Program-made: the position numbers and the translations under genes
Assembly (NCBI GenBank): GCA_018814465.1
Contig: JAHIZR010000267.1
Location: 1 to 20,472 of the forward strand
DNA length: 20,472 nt
DNA from: a bacterium
GTDB taxonomy: Bacteria; Electryoneota; RPQS01
Direction: 5' to 3'
Part shown: piece by piece, positions 8,262 through 16,032 of the stretch
Position numbering within the stretch: position 1 is the stretch's first letter
Layout of the letters: each line of letters starts with the position of its first letter
Notes under the pieces: model-generated
What the model was told of the DNA's origin: nothing
Seen by the model: only the letters and a program-made list of their open reading frames with translations
Databases searched by the model: none

Positions 8262-11200
8262 CTATCGCAGAATCACGAGCTTGCCCGTGGCTTCCGCTGA
8301 ATGACCTTGACTGTGTACGGCCTTGACTTTGTAGAGATAAACTCCATTCGCAAGCTCATGACCTTCGCGATCACGGCCATGCCAAGGACGGTCGGCATTG
8401 CTGTTATAAAGCTGTCGCGTGCCAAGACCACGAATTTCATCGATGAGCTTGCCGGTCAATGTGTATATTTTAATCGAGACATCGCTGGTACCAGACTGAG
8501 TCAGAGCATAAGTAAAAAAGGTCTCATTCGACATCGGATTCGGCCAATTGTAGACATCGTGTATCGCAAAGCCTTCTTCTCCTTCACTGCCTACAAGAAA
8601 AGTGGCGGATGCTTGATTCAAATTGTTGAACGAGTCCCATGCTTCTATGACCAGCCGGTGTTCTCCGATCGACAACGGACCGATTTCCTTTTCGAGAAAG
8701 CCATCCGTGTAGCTGTCGAGGTTATAGTTGAAAAAAGGCGTAAGGTCTTCCGTTGTCGCATCATCAATCCGAGCGGTAACCCGGTGTCCGACCGCTCCTG
8801 ATAGGTTTATGCCTGAATCATCGATTAATCCGACATGCAGCAACGGAGTCTGACTTACCTGATCTCCGGAGCTGAAGGACGGCGCTTCCAGCCAAATGGA
8901 TATCTCGGGAGGTAAAGAATCAACCTCGCTTGCCGCGGCACTGGCGATTCTCAATGGACGAAGGATCCCTATTCCATCCGAAGAATCCGGTTCGCTGTCA
9001 CTCTTGCCATAAAAATACAGACTGACTTTGGCATTCGATCCGCCGTACTGAATATCCCGAGGCACCCGAAAAGTTACATTGAAACTGCCGTTCACGACCG
9101 AAGCCAAACCACGGAAGATAGCATTGCCCGGCAGACCGTAATAGTACGGAGCCCGGTCCGTGTCCCCGCACCAATAATAGGCGGCGGAATCTTCCGAATC
9201 AAAGACTCTCGCTTCAACAACCCCCTGAAAGTCCGACCAAACCTGAGGATCATCAAGCGAAAGTGTCTTTCGATCATTCGAAGCCACCGAAATCACCTGC
9301 ACTTCGGCATCTTTTGAGACGTAACCGCTCAGGTTGTATAACGAAAGCGCCTGCAAGGAATCGTCATGTTCCGAAACGTAGGCGAAAAATTCGGGAGTCG
9401 CCAGCCGGAGAACCGGATTGCCAAAAACATGATAAAGCGAATTACGATCCTTGAGCGGTTTTACCGTTCTCAGGGCGTGTCCCAGACTTGATCTTGTTTC
9501 CAGGCCTGGACGAAACAGTTCCTCGTAGAATTCGCGGGATAATTCCTGATTCTGACTGACAAAAGTGAACCTCGAAGCCGCAATACAGGCAACGGCTCCG
9601 TTGGTTGGATGCGCCAGCAACAGCTCCGGAAAGCAACGCGTATTCGGCCGGTCGTAGCCGCCCCAAGTGCAGGTCGCAGCCACGAATAACGGCCACAGAC
9701 GAGGATTGTCGAGCAGAGCATAATCGCGATCCATCACAAACAACTGCTCGTCCGTCCATACATGTTCACTCCCATGACCCTTGTAGTTAACCAACAGAGT
9801 GCCCCGGTTGATCGTTTCAATCAAGTCCTGAGTAGCGTCCGGCTTCCTTGATGTTGTGGCCGATGTCCGGAACGGATAGAGTATCTCATACAGCTTCCGG
9901 AACGTGAAGTAATCAGGCAAGATCTGGTTGATTAAGCTTTCGGATTCGGTCGTATGCAAAAATTCACTGCAATAGCCGTTTTTCCATTCGTCGTCAGCGA
10001 CGAAGGTAGCCGTATTTTTCCAAGGACCGTAAAGCGGAGTGATGGCATACTGTATGGTCTTATTGACAATCGCCTCCACTTCGGATTCCGTCTGAACCGG
10101 CCAGCGTCCCGACATCATATCGAGTAAGTCATTCCCGGAATCATTGAAATCAACATAGAAATCATCGGTACAGACTTCCAGTTCATTCCAGGGCGGAATC
10201 CAGTTCTGATCCGCGCTGCTGATCAGATTCCGATAATCATAGTCTCCCCCGCCTACAAGCAGCACGTAGCTGGGCGGTTCGGCACTGCCCGAAGGACCTC
10301 GCCAGTTTTCATAGGCGTATTTCAGGAAATTCCTGATCGCGACCGGATCATAATTCCCCCAACCGAATTCGTCGAAGATATCGCCGACCTTCACTCGGAC
10401 GGCCGACAGCGGTTCTTCCTTGTAATTCCGATGGAAGTCGATCATCGGCTCAAGTGCATCATACCAGTCATCATAAGTGATGATAATGATCCCGGCTTCC
10501 AAAGACGGATCGCGCAGGCGGCGATAATCGAGCGACTCGTCGATGCGGTTTACGCCCCGGAAAACCGGTTTGTCGATCTTGTCGGAACGGAGAGCGATAT
10601 ATCTGCCGCGCTGCGATGCGTTCGATGAATCTGCGAAACTGTTTCCCCGACGAACCAAGGGATGCAGCGGATCGGTTATGTCAAACAGGTAGCCATCGGA
10701 CCCAAGGTCTTCAACAGTGTAGGCAAAGAATCCCGAAGCGGCATCCGGCGCGAGCAATTCCACAAAACCTGACGGAGCGCTCACTCTCCGCTCAAACTCG
10801 AGCTCGATATAGTTAAGATGATTCCATCTGGAGGTCGAGTTGTTGATGATCTGAACGGCATTGAATCCGCTGTTCAGAATGCCTGCCGGAATTTCCGCCT
10901 GTACAACTTCCGAGTTTCCAAACGGAATAACCGAGTTCTCGCCGATCTTGACTTCGATATTGTAGGCGCTTTGCTGAGCGCGGGTTCTGACTTTTATCTT
11001 TCCCGGCCCGCCGGTCGCATCCTCACACTGCAAAGAAAGCGTGCGAAACTGACCCGGATCGATCGTTGTGGCATACCATATCAATCCCGTTTCCGACTGT
11101 GATTGAAAGTAGCTGTCATAAATGAATACGTCGTTGTCATAGTAGACGCGACCTGTTGTCGTACTCTGCGGCATTCCCCCTAAGGCGGTAGCCAGGCTAT

Positions 11201-12227
11201 TCATGCGCAATCCGTCGGAGGCTCCCTGTTCCAAACCAAGCCAATAGACATTTTCGACTGAAAAAGGACTCTGATGCGCCCAATTGGCTAAATAGGAATC
11301 ATTTGCATAATCAAATCCCTTCAGTCCCTCTCCATAGAAAAGAATCCGATCATTCTGTTCGAAGATACCATTGCTGTTTTCATCTTCAATGAGGACGGAT
11401 ATCTCTTTCAGCCCTTGATCGACTTCCTGACTGGGCAGTTTCTTAAGCAACCTCCCGCCATTGCCGAACATCTTAATGCCAGCAACAGGCTGCCCCGTTA
11501 AGTCTATTCCGTTGGAAAGCAGCCAGTTCGCAGAAAGCTCATAGACCCCTTGCGTGGTTACGGCAAGCTTATAAAGATCAAAAACAGGCCAACTTTCTAT
11601 TTGTTCATCCAGAGATCGAAGCGGCCTTTGCAGCTTCCACCACAGGACGGCATTTATTCCGTTCACGGCGAATGAAGGCAGAGTCTTTGTTTCGCGTTCG
11701 TAAGAAGCAGGGGCAGCCGCTTCACCGCTGAATCGAATATTCACCTGAATCTCACTCAAAATCGTGGAATTGACCGCATTCCCTGATTGCAGAACGATCT
11801 CGATTCGAGCAAGCTGAAAGCCGCGCCAATCCTGCCGCCCCGTGATCTTCGCGCCGATTTCGTCGGGTGATTCTTTGTCCGCTCGAATCTCCGGCGGTCT
11901 TCCCTGCAGTCCGAATCCGGCTGGTTCCGACTTCATTGACTGAACGCTGAGCAGCGGTGAGGTGCCCTGCGGCAGCGCGATGAAGAGTACACGCACAGGC
12001 TGGACAAATCGATCAGTAGTATTCATGCCAACATCAGGCCAAATCAGTATTTGACCATCTGAATTCACTGAATCCTGAGTCTGTGTGGATGGAGCTTCAA
12101 CTATGTAGCGAAAACTACAGCCTCTGTCATTTGATTCAAGCAGTTCGACTCGTGCGAGAGCGGTCGAGGCAATTATCAGCAGTCCCAGGCAGGCAATTAT
12201 GAAACGTGAACTTAGCATCATTTCCAT
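8262..12227 (-). CDS. porU: T9SS sortase PorU-like, peptidase C25 (gingipain-type) domain with C-terminal sorting signal
   Basis: A large secreted protein of 1321 residues from ATG 12227. ATGs at 12221 and 12218 are also possible; the latter has AGGA 8 nt upstream. All give a signal peptide ending ...LLIIASTALA. A longer frame from a GTG at 12278 begins inside the terminator hairpin and is rejected. The N-terminal 480 or so residues are beta-rich. The C25 domain includes YVLLVGGGDYDYRN, SGRWPVQTESE, NYKGHGSEHVW with the expected catalytic His (about 818) and FVAATCTWGGYD with the expected Cys (about 853). That 35-residue spacing fits gingipains. The C-terminus (VYNWPNPMSNETFFTYAL ... NGVYLYKVKA) is a T9SS type A domain, which PorU proteins also carry. 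PorU removes cargo sorting domains and attaches cargo to the surface, working with PorV, encoded next. It is the first gene of the operon behind the structured leader. It could be another C25 cargo protease, but synteny with porV and its size favour PorU. Confidence 0.85.
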   Translation of the reverse strand: MEMMLSSRFIIACLGLLIIASTALARVELLESNDRGCSFRYIVEAPSTQTQDSVNSDGQILIWPDVGMNTTDRFVQPVRVLFIALPQGTSPLLSVQSMKSEPAGFGLQGRPPEIRADKESPDEIGAKITGRQDWRGFQLARIEIVLQSGNAVNSTILSEIQVNIRFSGEAAAPASYERETKTLPSFAVNGINAVLWWKLQRPLRSLDEQIESWPVFDLYKLAVTTQGVYELSANWLLSNGIDLTGQPVAGIKMFGNGGRLLKKLPSQEVDQGLKEISVLIEDENSNGIFEQNDRILFYGEGLKGFDYANDSYLANWAHQSPFSVENVYWLGLEQGASDGLRMNSLATALGGMPQSTTTGRVYYDNDVFIYDSYFQSQSETGLIWYATTIDPGQFRTLSLQCEDATGGPGKIKVRTRAQQSAYNIEVKIGENSVIPFGNSEVVQAEIPAGILNSGFNAVQIINNSTSRWNHLNYIELEFERRVSAPSGFVELLAPDAASGFFAYTVEDLGSDGYLFDITDPLHPLVRRGNSFADSSNASQRGRYIALRSDKIDKPVFRGVNRIDESLDYRRLRDPSLEAGIIIITYDDWYDALEPMIDFHRNYKEEPLSAVRVKVGDIFDEFGWGNYDPVAIRNFLKYAYENWRGPSGSAEPPSYVLLVGGGDYDYRNLISSADQNWIPPWNELEVCTDDFYVDFNDSGNDLLDMMSGRWPVQTESEVEAIVNKTIQYAITPLYGPWKNTATFVADDEWKNGYCSEFLHTTESESLINQILPDYFTFRKLYEILYPFRTSATTSRKPDATQDLIETINRGTLLVNYKGHGSEHVWTDEQLFVMDRDYALLDNPRLWPLFVAATCTWGGYDRPNTRCFPELLLAHPTNGAVACIAASRFTFVSQNQELSREFYEELFRPGLETRSSLGHALRTVKPLKDRNSLYHVFGNPVLRLATPEFFAYVSEHDDSLQALSLYNLSGYVSKDAEVQVISVASNDRKTLSLDDPQVWSDFQGVVEARVFDSEDSAAYYWCGDTDRAPYYYGLPGNAIFRGLASVVNGSFNVTFRVPRDIQYGGSNAKVSLYFYGKSDSEPDSSDGIGILRPLRIASAAASEVDSLPPEISIWLEAPSFSSGDQVSQTPLLHVGLIDDSGINLSGAVGHRVTARIDDATTEDLTPFFNYNLDSYTDGFLEKEIGPLSIGEHRLVIEAWDSFNNLNQASATFLVGSEGEEGFAIHDVYNWPNPMSNETFFTYALTQSGTSDVSIKIYTLTGKLIDEIRGLGTRQLYNSNADRPWHGRDREGHELANGVYLYKVKAVHSQGHSAEATGKLVILR

Positions 12228-12251
12228 CCTGATTCTTCCCTGCGACGAGCG

Positions 12252-12285
12252 AAAAAACCGAATGGGGCAACATGCCACATTCGGT
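12252..12285 (-). terminator. Intrinsic terminator / attenuator just before porU
   Basis: On the minus strand the arms ACCGAATG and CATTCGGT pair perfectly (8 bp). Inside them GGC and GCC add three pairs around an ATGTT loop after a T/C mismatch. The stem runs straight into TTTTTT. The U tract ends about 25 nt before the first plausible porU ATG and downstream of the only recognisable promoter. It therefore would stop the porU transcript unless relieved, or would end a short separate RNA. Confidence 0.75.
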
Positions 12286-12296
12286 CATACTTCACC

Positions 12297-12416
12297 CTAT
12301 AGCTGGCGAGATCGTAGCATTCAACAATAGAGGTAAGACGCACCGAAGCACTCAATAATTTGACGCTGGAAACTAAAAAAACCTCTAACGAATGCTCATT
12401 CAACTCCGAGCTATAG
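12297..12416 (-). ncRNA. Structured leader RNA (candidate riboswitch/attenuator or small RNA)
   Basis: Read on the minus strand, nested complementary segments enclose this region. CTATAGCT (12416-12409) pairs with AGCTATAG (12304-12297). Next, C-G-bulge-AG pairs with CTCG. Then GCATTC (12395-12390) pairs with GAATGC (12322-12317), and TAGAGGT (12387-12381) with ACCTCTA (12334-12328). Near the apex GTGC-TTCG-GTGC can form a UUCG-capped hairpin with two wobble pairs. CATTCG (12394-12389) is also fully complementary to CGAATG (12283-12278), the 5' arm of the terminator, so the two folds exclude each other. I did not recognise a known family; c-di-GMP (GEMM) and SRP RNA motifs were looked for and not found. 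A predicted transcript of about 180 nt with a long rod is also the general shape of 6S RNA. A four-codon ORF (MSIR) after GGAG lies inside and may be chance. Confidence 0.55.
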
Positions 12417-12440
12417 TATTCTATTCCTTGTTAACAGCTA

Positions 12441-12469
12441 AGTGTAATATATTTCTGAAGAAAAGTCAA
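12441..12469 (-). promoter_or_regulatory. Sigma-70-type promoter for the porU leader/operon
   Basis: The -35 box TTGACT (12469-12464) and -10 box TACACT (12446-12441) are separated by exactly 17 nt on the minus strand in an AT-rich setting. The start of transcription should fall near 12434, about 200 nt before the porU start codon. It lies just after the putative terminator of the upstream unit. Confidence 0.65.
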
Positions 12470-12487
12470 GTCTAAAAAGCAACTATG

Positions 12488-12511
12488 AAAAAAATATCGA
12501 GACGAGTCGAT
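12488..12511 (-). terminator. Weak intrinsic terminator after the HD-GYP response regulator gene
   Basis: On the minus strand ATCGA (12511-12507) and TCGAT (12500-12496) form a 5-bp stem with a 6-nt loop, followed by A and seven T residues. The stem is short, but it is placed 42 bp after the stop codon of the upstream gene and before the next promoter, as a unit boundary would be. Between it and the stop lies an AT-only inverted repeat (AATATA-CAA-TATATT, 12532-12518). Confidence 0.4.
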
Positions 12512-12552
12512 TGCTCTAATATATTGTATATTTGGTACATAAATAAATCTGA

Positions 12553-13791
12553 CTATTCAAGGCGAGGTTCAACTTCAATAAATGCGCCATCACTCCACAA
12601 AGAAAACAGATCATTTGCGCCCGAATTTCCGGATTCTCCTTTTTGCTGTAATGTATGCAAAAAGGCTCTGACACACAAAGGGCAAAACTGTGTTCCTTCA
12701 GCCATCACCAATCGCGCCTGGGCAGTTTCAAGAGACATAGCTTTTCGATATGGCCTGTCGCTACGCATCGCATCAAAAGCGTCCGCGACCGCCAAGATAC
12801 GGGCCTCTATGGGAATCTCATTGCCCTTCAGTCCATCCGGGTAACCGTTGCCATCATAGTGTTCATGGTGGCTGCGTACAATTCGCCGCACTTTATCGAG
12901 AAATGGCAGAGGTGAGATAATCGATTCACTTAAAACGGGGTGTTCCGCAATAATGCCCCGTTCGGAGTTGGTCAACCGGCCTTTCTTTAGCAGAACACTG
13001 TCCGGGATACCGATTTTCCCAATATCATGCAGGATACTGGCGAATCGCAAGTCATTGCGGCTGGATTCCGGTAAATCGAGCATCTCCGCTATCAAAGAAC
13101 AGTAGTAATAGACTCTCTCGCTATGGCCATGAGTGTAGAAGTCTTTGGCTTCAATCGCTCGTGTCAAGGAAGCAACGGTCTGCAAATATGCTTTCTGAAT
13201 CTGTGTTACAGCCCACTCCTTGGATGCGTTCGAATCCTCAACAACACTCACGATCTGCTTTTTTTGCAGAGGGTCCGTATCGCCCAGATTCTGAAGTTTT
13301 CGCCGTACAGCTGCATTAAGTTCATCATTCCGGGCTTCCACTTCACGCGCATAGAGCCTTCTTGCCTGCTCGGCTCCGAAACGCACAATCGCCGCTTCAA
13401 CTCCATGCCTTACTTCTTTCATGCTGAAAGGCTTGACAAAAAACTTGAAAATACCACCAAGATTGATGGCATCAACAGCGATCTCGCGACCATTATCACC
13501 TGTCATGAGCAGCGGAATCGACTCGACACCCCCATGCTTCAGTCCGAGAAGAAACTCCACGCCTGTCCCGTCACGAAGGTTCTGATCAGTTAGGATTGTC
13601 CGAAAGGAGCATTTCTCAAGAATATCTTTGGCTTCACGAATAGAAGCCGCTGATCTTAAAACAAAACCTGCATCACTGAAGTACTCTTCGAGCATTTCAA
13701 GCAAGTCGCAGTCATCGTCAACAATTAAGAGATCGAATAAGAGCGGAACTTCAGGCGTTGATGCGCCCCGAACATGTTGTGGAGTTGACAT
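12553..13791 (-). CDS. Two-component response regulator with HD-GYP c-di-GMP phosphodiesterase domain
   Basis: A cytoplasmic protein of 412 residues. Residues about 18-135 form a receiver domain with the acidic cluster D25-D27, phosphoacceptor D69 (TILTDQNL), T97 and K120 (FFVKPF). A helical linker (about 136-205) follows. The HD-GYP domain (about 205-380) has HGHSERV, HDIGKIGIPD (H255-D256), AEHP, HHEHYDGNGYPDG and LAVADAFDAM, so all main metal-binding motifs are present. This class hydrolyses c-di-GMP to pGpG or GMP. The usual FDP near the domain end is FCPLC here (Cys370 and Cys373), followed by a 40-residue tail. The ATG at 13791 follows AGGA with a rather short 4-nt gap. No histidine kinase is nearby, so the signal is unknown. 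The gene lies 77 bp after the ABC gene and ends before the porU promoter region. Confidence 0.93.
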   Translation of the reverse strand: MSTPQHVRGASTPEVPLLFDLLIVDDDCDLLEMLEEYFSDAGFVLRSAASIREAKDILEKCSFRTILTDQNLRDGTGVEFLLGLKHGGVESIPLLMTGDNGREIAVDAINLGGIFKFFVKPFSMKEVRHGVEAAIVRFGAEQARRLYAREVEARNDELNAAVRRKLQNLGDTDPLQKKQIVSVVEDSNASKEWAVTQIQKAYLQTVASLTRAIEAKDFYTHGHSERVYYYCSLIAEMLDLPESSRNDLRFASILHDIGKIGIPDSVLLKKGRLTNSERGIIAEHPVLSESIISPLPFLDKVRRIVRSHHEHYDGNGYPDGLKGNEIPIEARILAVADAFDAMRSDRPYRKAMSLETAQARLVMAEGTQFCPLCVRAFLHTLQQKGESGNSGANDLFSLWSDGAFIEVEPRLE

Positions 13792-13868
13792 ACTTTCCTA
13801 ATCTGATTGCTGATGCCCAACAAGCCGAGTCTTTCAGGGCAAATCCAAGGCCAATCGGAGTCGGAAAT

Positions 13869-14621
13869 CTACAACAGTTCGGCGTCCACAGCACTTAAAA
13901 AAATGTGATCCAGGTTTTCTTTCTGGAAGCGCTGCCGCAACTCTCCAATCGTTCCGTGCGCCTTAACTTCGCCTTGATGAATTATGACAATCCGGTCGCA
14001 CAGCTGCTCCGCTTCGTGCATAATGTGTGTCGACAGAATAACACACTTTCCCCTGTCTCGAGACTCCTTGATGAAGCGAACGATTTGTGCGGCGGCAAGA
14101 ATATCCAAACCCGTAGTTGCTTCATCGAGAATCAGCACCGACGGGTCGTGAATAATCGTGCGAGCGATGCTTACTCTCTGGCGTTGTCCGCTGGAAAGCT
14201 TATCACAGCGGCGATCTAAAAAATCCGACATATCCAACGCGTCAGCAACCTCACGGATTCTGCGCTCAGTCTGCACATCAGTCAGATTGTGCAGACGTCC
14301 GAAGTATCGCAGCATCTCGGCGGCAGTCAGTCTACCGTATAGTCCGGTGCTGGCCGATAAAAAGCCGATAGCATGACGCACAAGCTCCGGAGATTGAGTA
14401 ACGGAATGTCCAGCGATTCGCGCATCTCCCGAAGTCGGCCTGAGCACAGTGGAAAGCACACGGAGTGTTGTCGTTTTACCCGCGCCATTCGTGCCAAGCA
14501 GTCCGAAAATCTCTCCGTAATAGGCATTGAAACTAAGATCTCGACAGCCGCGCGTCACCTGCCCCGAAGCATCAATATAGTCCTTGCAGAGAGCATCAAC
14601 ACTAATGGCAATCTCACTCAT
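13869..14621 (-). CDS. ABC transporter ATP-binding protein, NatA/ABC-2 type
   Basis: A cytoplasmic ATPase of 250 residues. Walker A is GTNGAGKTT (43-51), the signature LSSGQRQRV (142-150), Walker B VLILDEATTGLD (162-173) and the H-loop STHIMHEAE (His199). The Q-loop region reads GFLSASTGLYGRLT without the usual Gln, a form I associate with NatA-like exporters. The GTG/ATG choice is simple: the ATG overlaps the stop of the GWxTD gene in an ATGA junction, indicating translational coupling. ABC-2 ATPases normally sit beside a membrane permease gene. Here the next gene is an HD-GYP regulator instead, so the transporter partner is missing from the window. Substrate unknown. Confidence 0.92.
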   Translation of the reverse strand: MSEIAISVDALCKDYIDASGQVTRGCRDLSFNAYYGEIFGLLGTNGAGKTTTLRVLSTVLRPTSGDARIAGHSVTQSPELVRHAIGFLSASTGLYGRLTAAEMLRYFGRLHNLTDVQTERRIREVADALDMSDFLDRRCDKLSSGQRQRVSIARTIIHDPSVLILDEATTGLDILAAAQIVRFIKESRDRGKCVILSTHIMHEAEQLCDRIVIIHQGEVKAHGTIGELRQRFQKENLDHIFLSAVDAELL

Positions 14622-16024
14622 TTATTCCCTCGCACATCACGCACGTCGATACTGCTGGGCGAGCTGGATTGCCAATAAGGAGATTTTATCTCACCTTTCT
14701 TTGTGCTGTGCACAAGTTCCAGAACGCCGAAACCGGTTTTGTCGACGAAAACAAACTGGACTCCCCCTTCAAGCTGCTCATAAATCCAGATTTCATGATC
14801 CGTCTGATCGGCTTGTTCATAGTTTCGAACAACTTCATTAGGCTCGCCATAAGTAATGAAGATGCGTCCGCGATCCGTACGCCAACCGGGTTTGTTGAAA
14901 TAGCCGTAGCGCATGTTCGCAACCGCCACTCTGGCAAAGTAATTATTCGCGGCGTTTGGCTCCTCAAGCTCCCGATCGCGCCAGTATGTCTGGAGATATT
15001 TGCGCTTTCCTTCCTCATTATACGCACGCACAGTTTCTTCATCGGCTTTCGTATCGAACAGGTAGTGCATCAACTCGATCGCGCTGTCCGGATCGATAAT
15101 CTCAAGTATATGCAGGTCGGAAACAGCGAGCTGGGATTTCATTTCGTCATCCAGTTCAAGCAGATTCCCTTGGGCGAAATCATCCGGACGGTAGCAGAAG
15201 AAACGCTTGACTTGCTCGGCAATCAAACCTGTTGAATAATCCAGTACACGAATTTGAAGCTTATAACTGCCCGTTTGAAGTGTGTAAACAGGAAATCCAT
15301 CCGCGATTACGGCGGAAGTTCCAGTCTTCTTGTACACTTTCTGGGACACAGCTCGCGCGGGCAAATCGGAATCAGCACGCAGGATAGACCTGAAAACCGT
15401 GATGGAATCGACAGCCGTTGAATCGTAAGTCAATCCGTATGCCTCGACATAATAATAAAACATCGGCAATTGTGTGCCGTAAAAAGTCGTCGGATTCGGC
15501 AGGATTCGTATGTTGTTCTTTACATACTGCGATTCGACAGATTCGGTCCGTTCGAGGCTGCAGCCGAATTGAATGTCCGAAAGCTCAAATTCGTCCTGTC
15601 CGAATGGTTTTACAACCAGTTCCTTCCTGATCGGATCATCAGTCAGTTCCGAGTATTGAAACAAGGACGCCCGAAGTTGATAAACTCCGGGTTTCATGAA
15701 GTACTGGAAAACATGCGGAAAAAACTGGCCTGACTTCAGACTGTCCCGATGCACGGCAGTGTCCACTCCCGCGAAAGTGTCGGTCAGCATCGTTTCGCCT
15801 TCGAACTCGACGCTGAGAATCATCTCGAATGCAGCTTGCAGTGCGTCGTCATGCTGCATATAGACTAATCCATCGCGCTGGACTGCCGCATAGATCTCAA
15901 CATAGCTGCTTGCTGTGTCGCCCCTGAAACACGCATAATCAATGCTTGCAATCGATGATGCAAATCCTGTCAGACAGCAAATGATGATCCCCAACGATGA
16001 GAAAAAAAAGGAAGTTGATGGCAT
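14618..16024 (-). CDS. GWxTD domain-containing secreted protein
   Basis: A 468-residue protein with an N-terminal signal peptide (SLGIIICCLTGFASSIAS, cleavage near residue 27). The first two thirds look beta-rich and immunoglobulin-like (YVEIYAAVQRDGLVY; KPGVYQLRASL; LQTGSYKLQIRVLDYSTG). The C-terminal domain holds GWRTDRGRIFITYGEPNEV (380-398), the motif that names the GWxTD family, followed by YEQLEGGVQFVFVDKTGFG. The family is widespread in FCB and Acidobacteria-type genomes and has no established function. The ATG lies 8 bp after the smc stop, with AGGT overlapping the smc end as ribosome site, and the stop overlaps the next ATG. It may therefore be coupled to the ABC ATPase in function, but that is inference. 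Confidence 0.88.
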   Translation of the reverse strand: MPSTSFFFSSLGIIICCLTGFASSIASIDYACFRGDTASSYVEIYAAVQRDGLVYMQHDDALQAAFEMILSVEFEGETMLTDTFAGVDTAVHRDSLKSGQFFPHVFQYFMKPGVYQLRASLFQYSELTDDPIRKELVVKPFGQDEFELSDIQFGCSLERTESVESQYVKNNIRILPNPTTFYGTQLPMFYYYVEAYGLTYDSTAVDSITVFRSILRADSDLPARAVSQKVYKKTGTSAVIADGFPVYTLQTGSYKLQIRVLDYSTGLIAEQVKRFFCYRPDDFAQGNLLELDDEMKSQLAVSDLHILEIIDPDSAIELMHYLFDTKADEETVRAYNEEGKRKYLQTYWRDRELEEPNAANNYFARVAVANMRYGYFNKPGWRTDRGRIFITYGEPNEVVRNYEQADQTDHEIWIYEQLEGGVQFVFVDKTGFGVLELVHSTKKGEIKSPYWQSSSPSSIDVRDVRGNK

Positions 16025-16032
16025 GACATGAC

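Noticed and set aside
12228..12278. Longer porU start at GTG 12278
   Set aside because: It begins within the intrinsic terminator hairpin and adds 17 residues (MACCPIRFF...) before the signal peptide. Starts at 12227, 12221 or 12218 fit the export signal better.
12389..12404. Leader peptide MSIR after GGAG
   Set aside because: Only four codons with short Shine-Dalgarno spacing and no run of a regulatory amino acid. It is too easily a chance occurrence to call as a gene.
12297..12434. GEMM (c-di-GMP) riboswitch or SRP RNA in the leader
   Set aside because: The upstream HD-GYP gene made this worth checking. The conserved GEMM tetraloop/receptor-type core and the SRP GGAAGCAGCC-type loop are not present by eye. 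A covariance search would be decisive.
12485..12844. Plus-strand open frame of 119 codons spanning the boundary region
   Set aside because: Most of it is antisense to the HD-GYP domain and its composition is unlike a real protein. The region is better explained by the terminator and gene on the minus strand.
14669..15235. Plus-strand open frame of 188 codons
   Set aside because: It lies wholly inside the GWxTD gene on the opposite strand, with no convincing ribosome site and no recognisable protein motifs.
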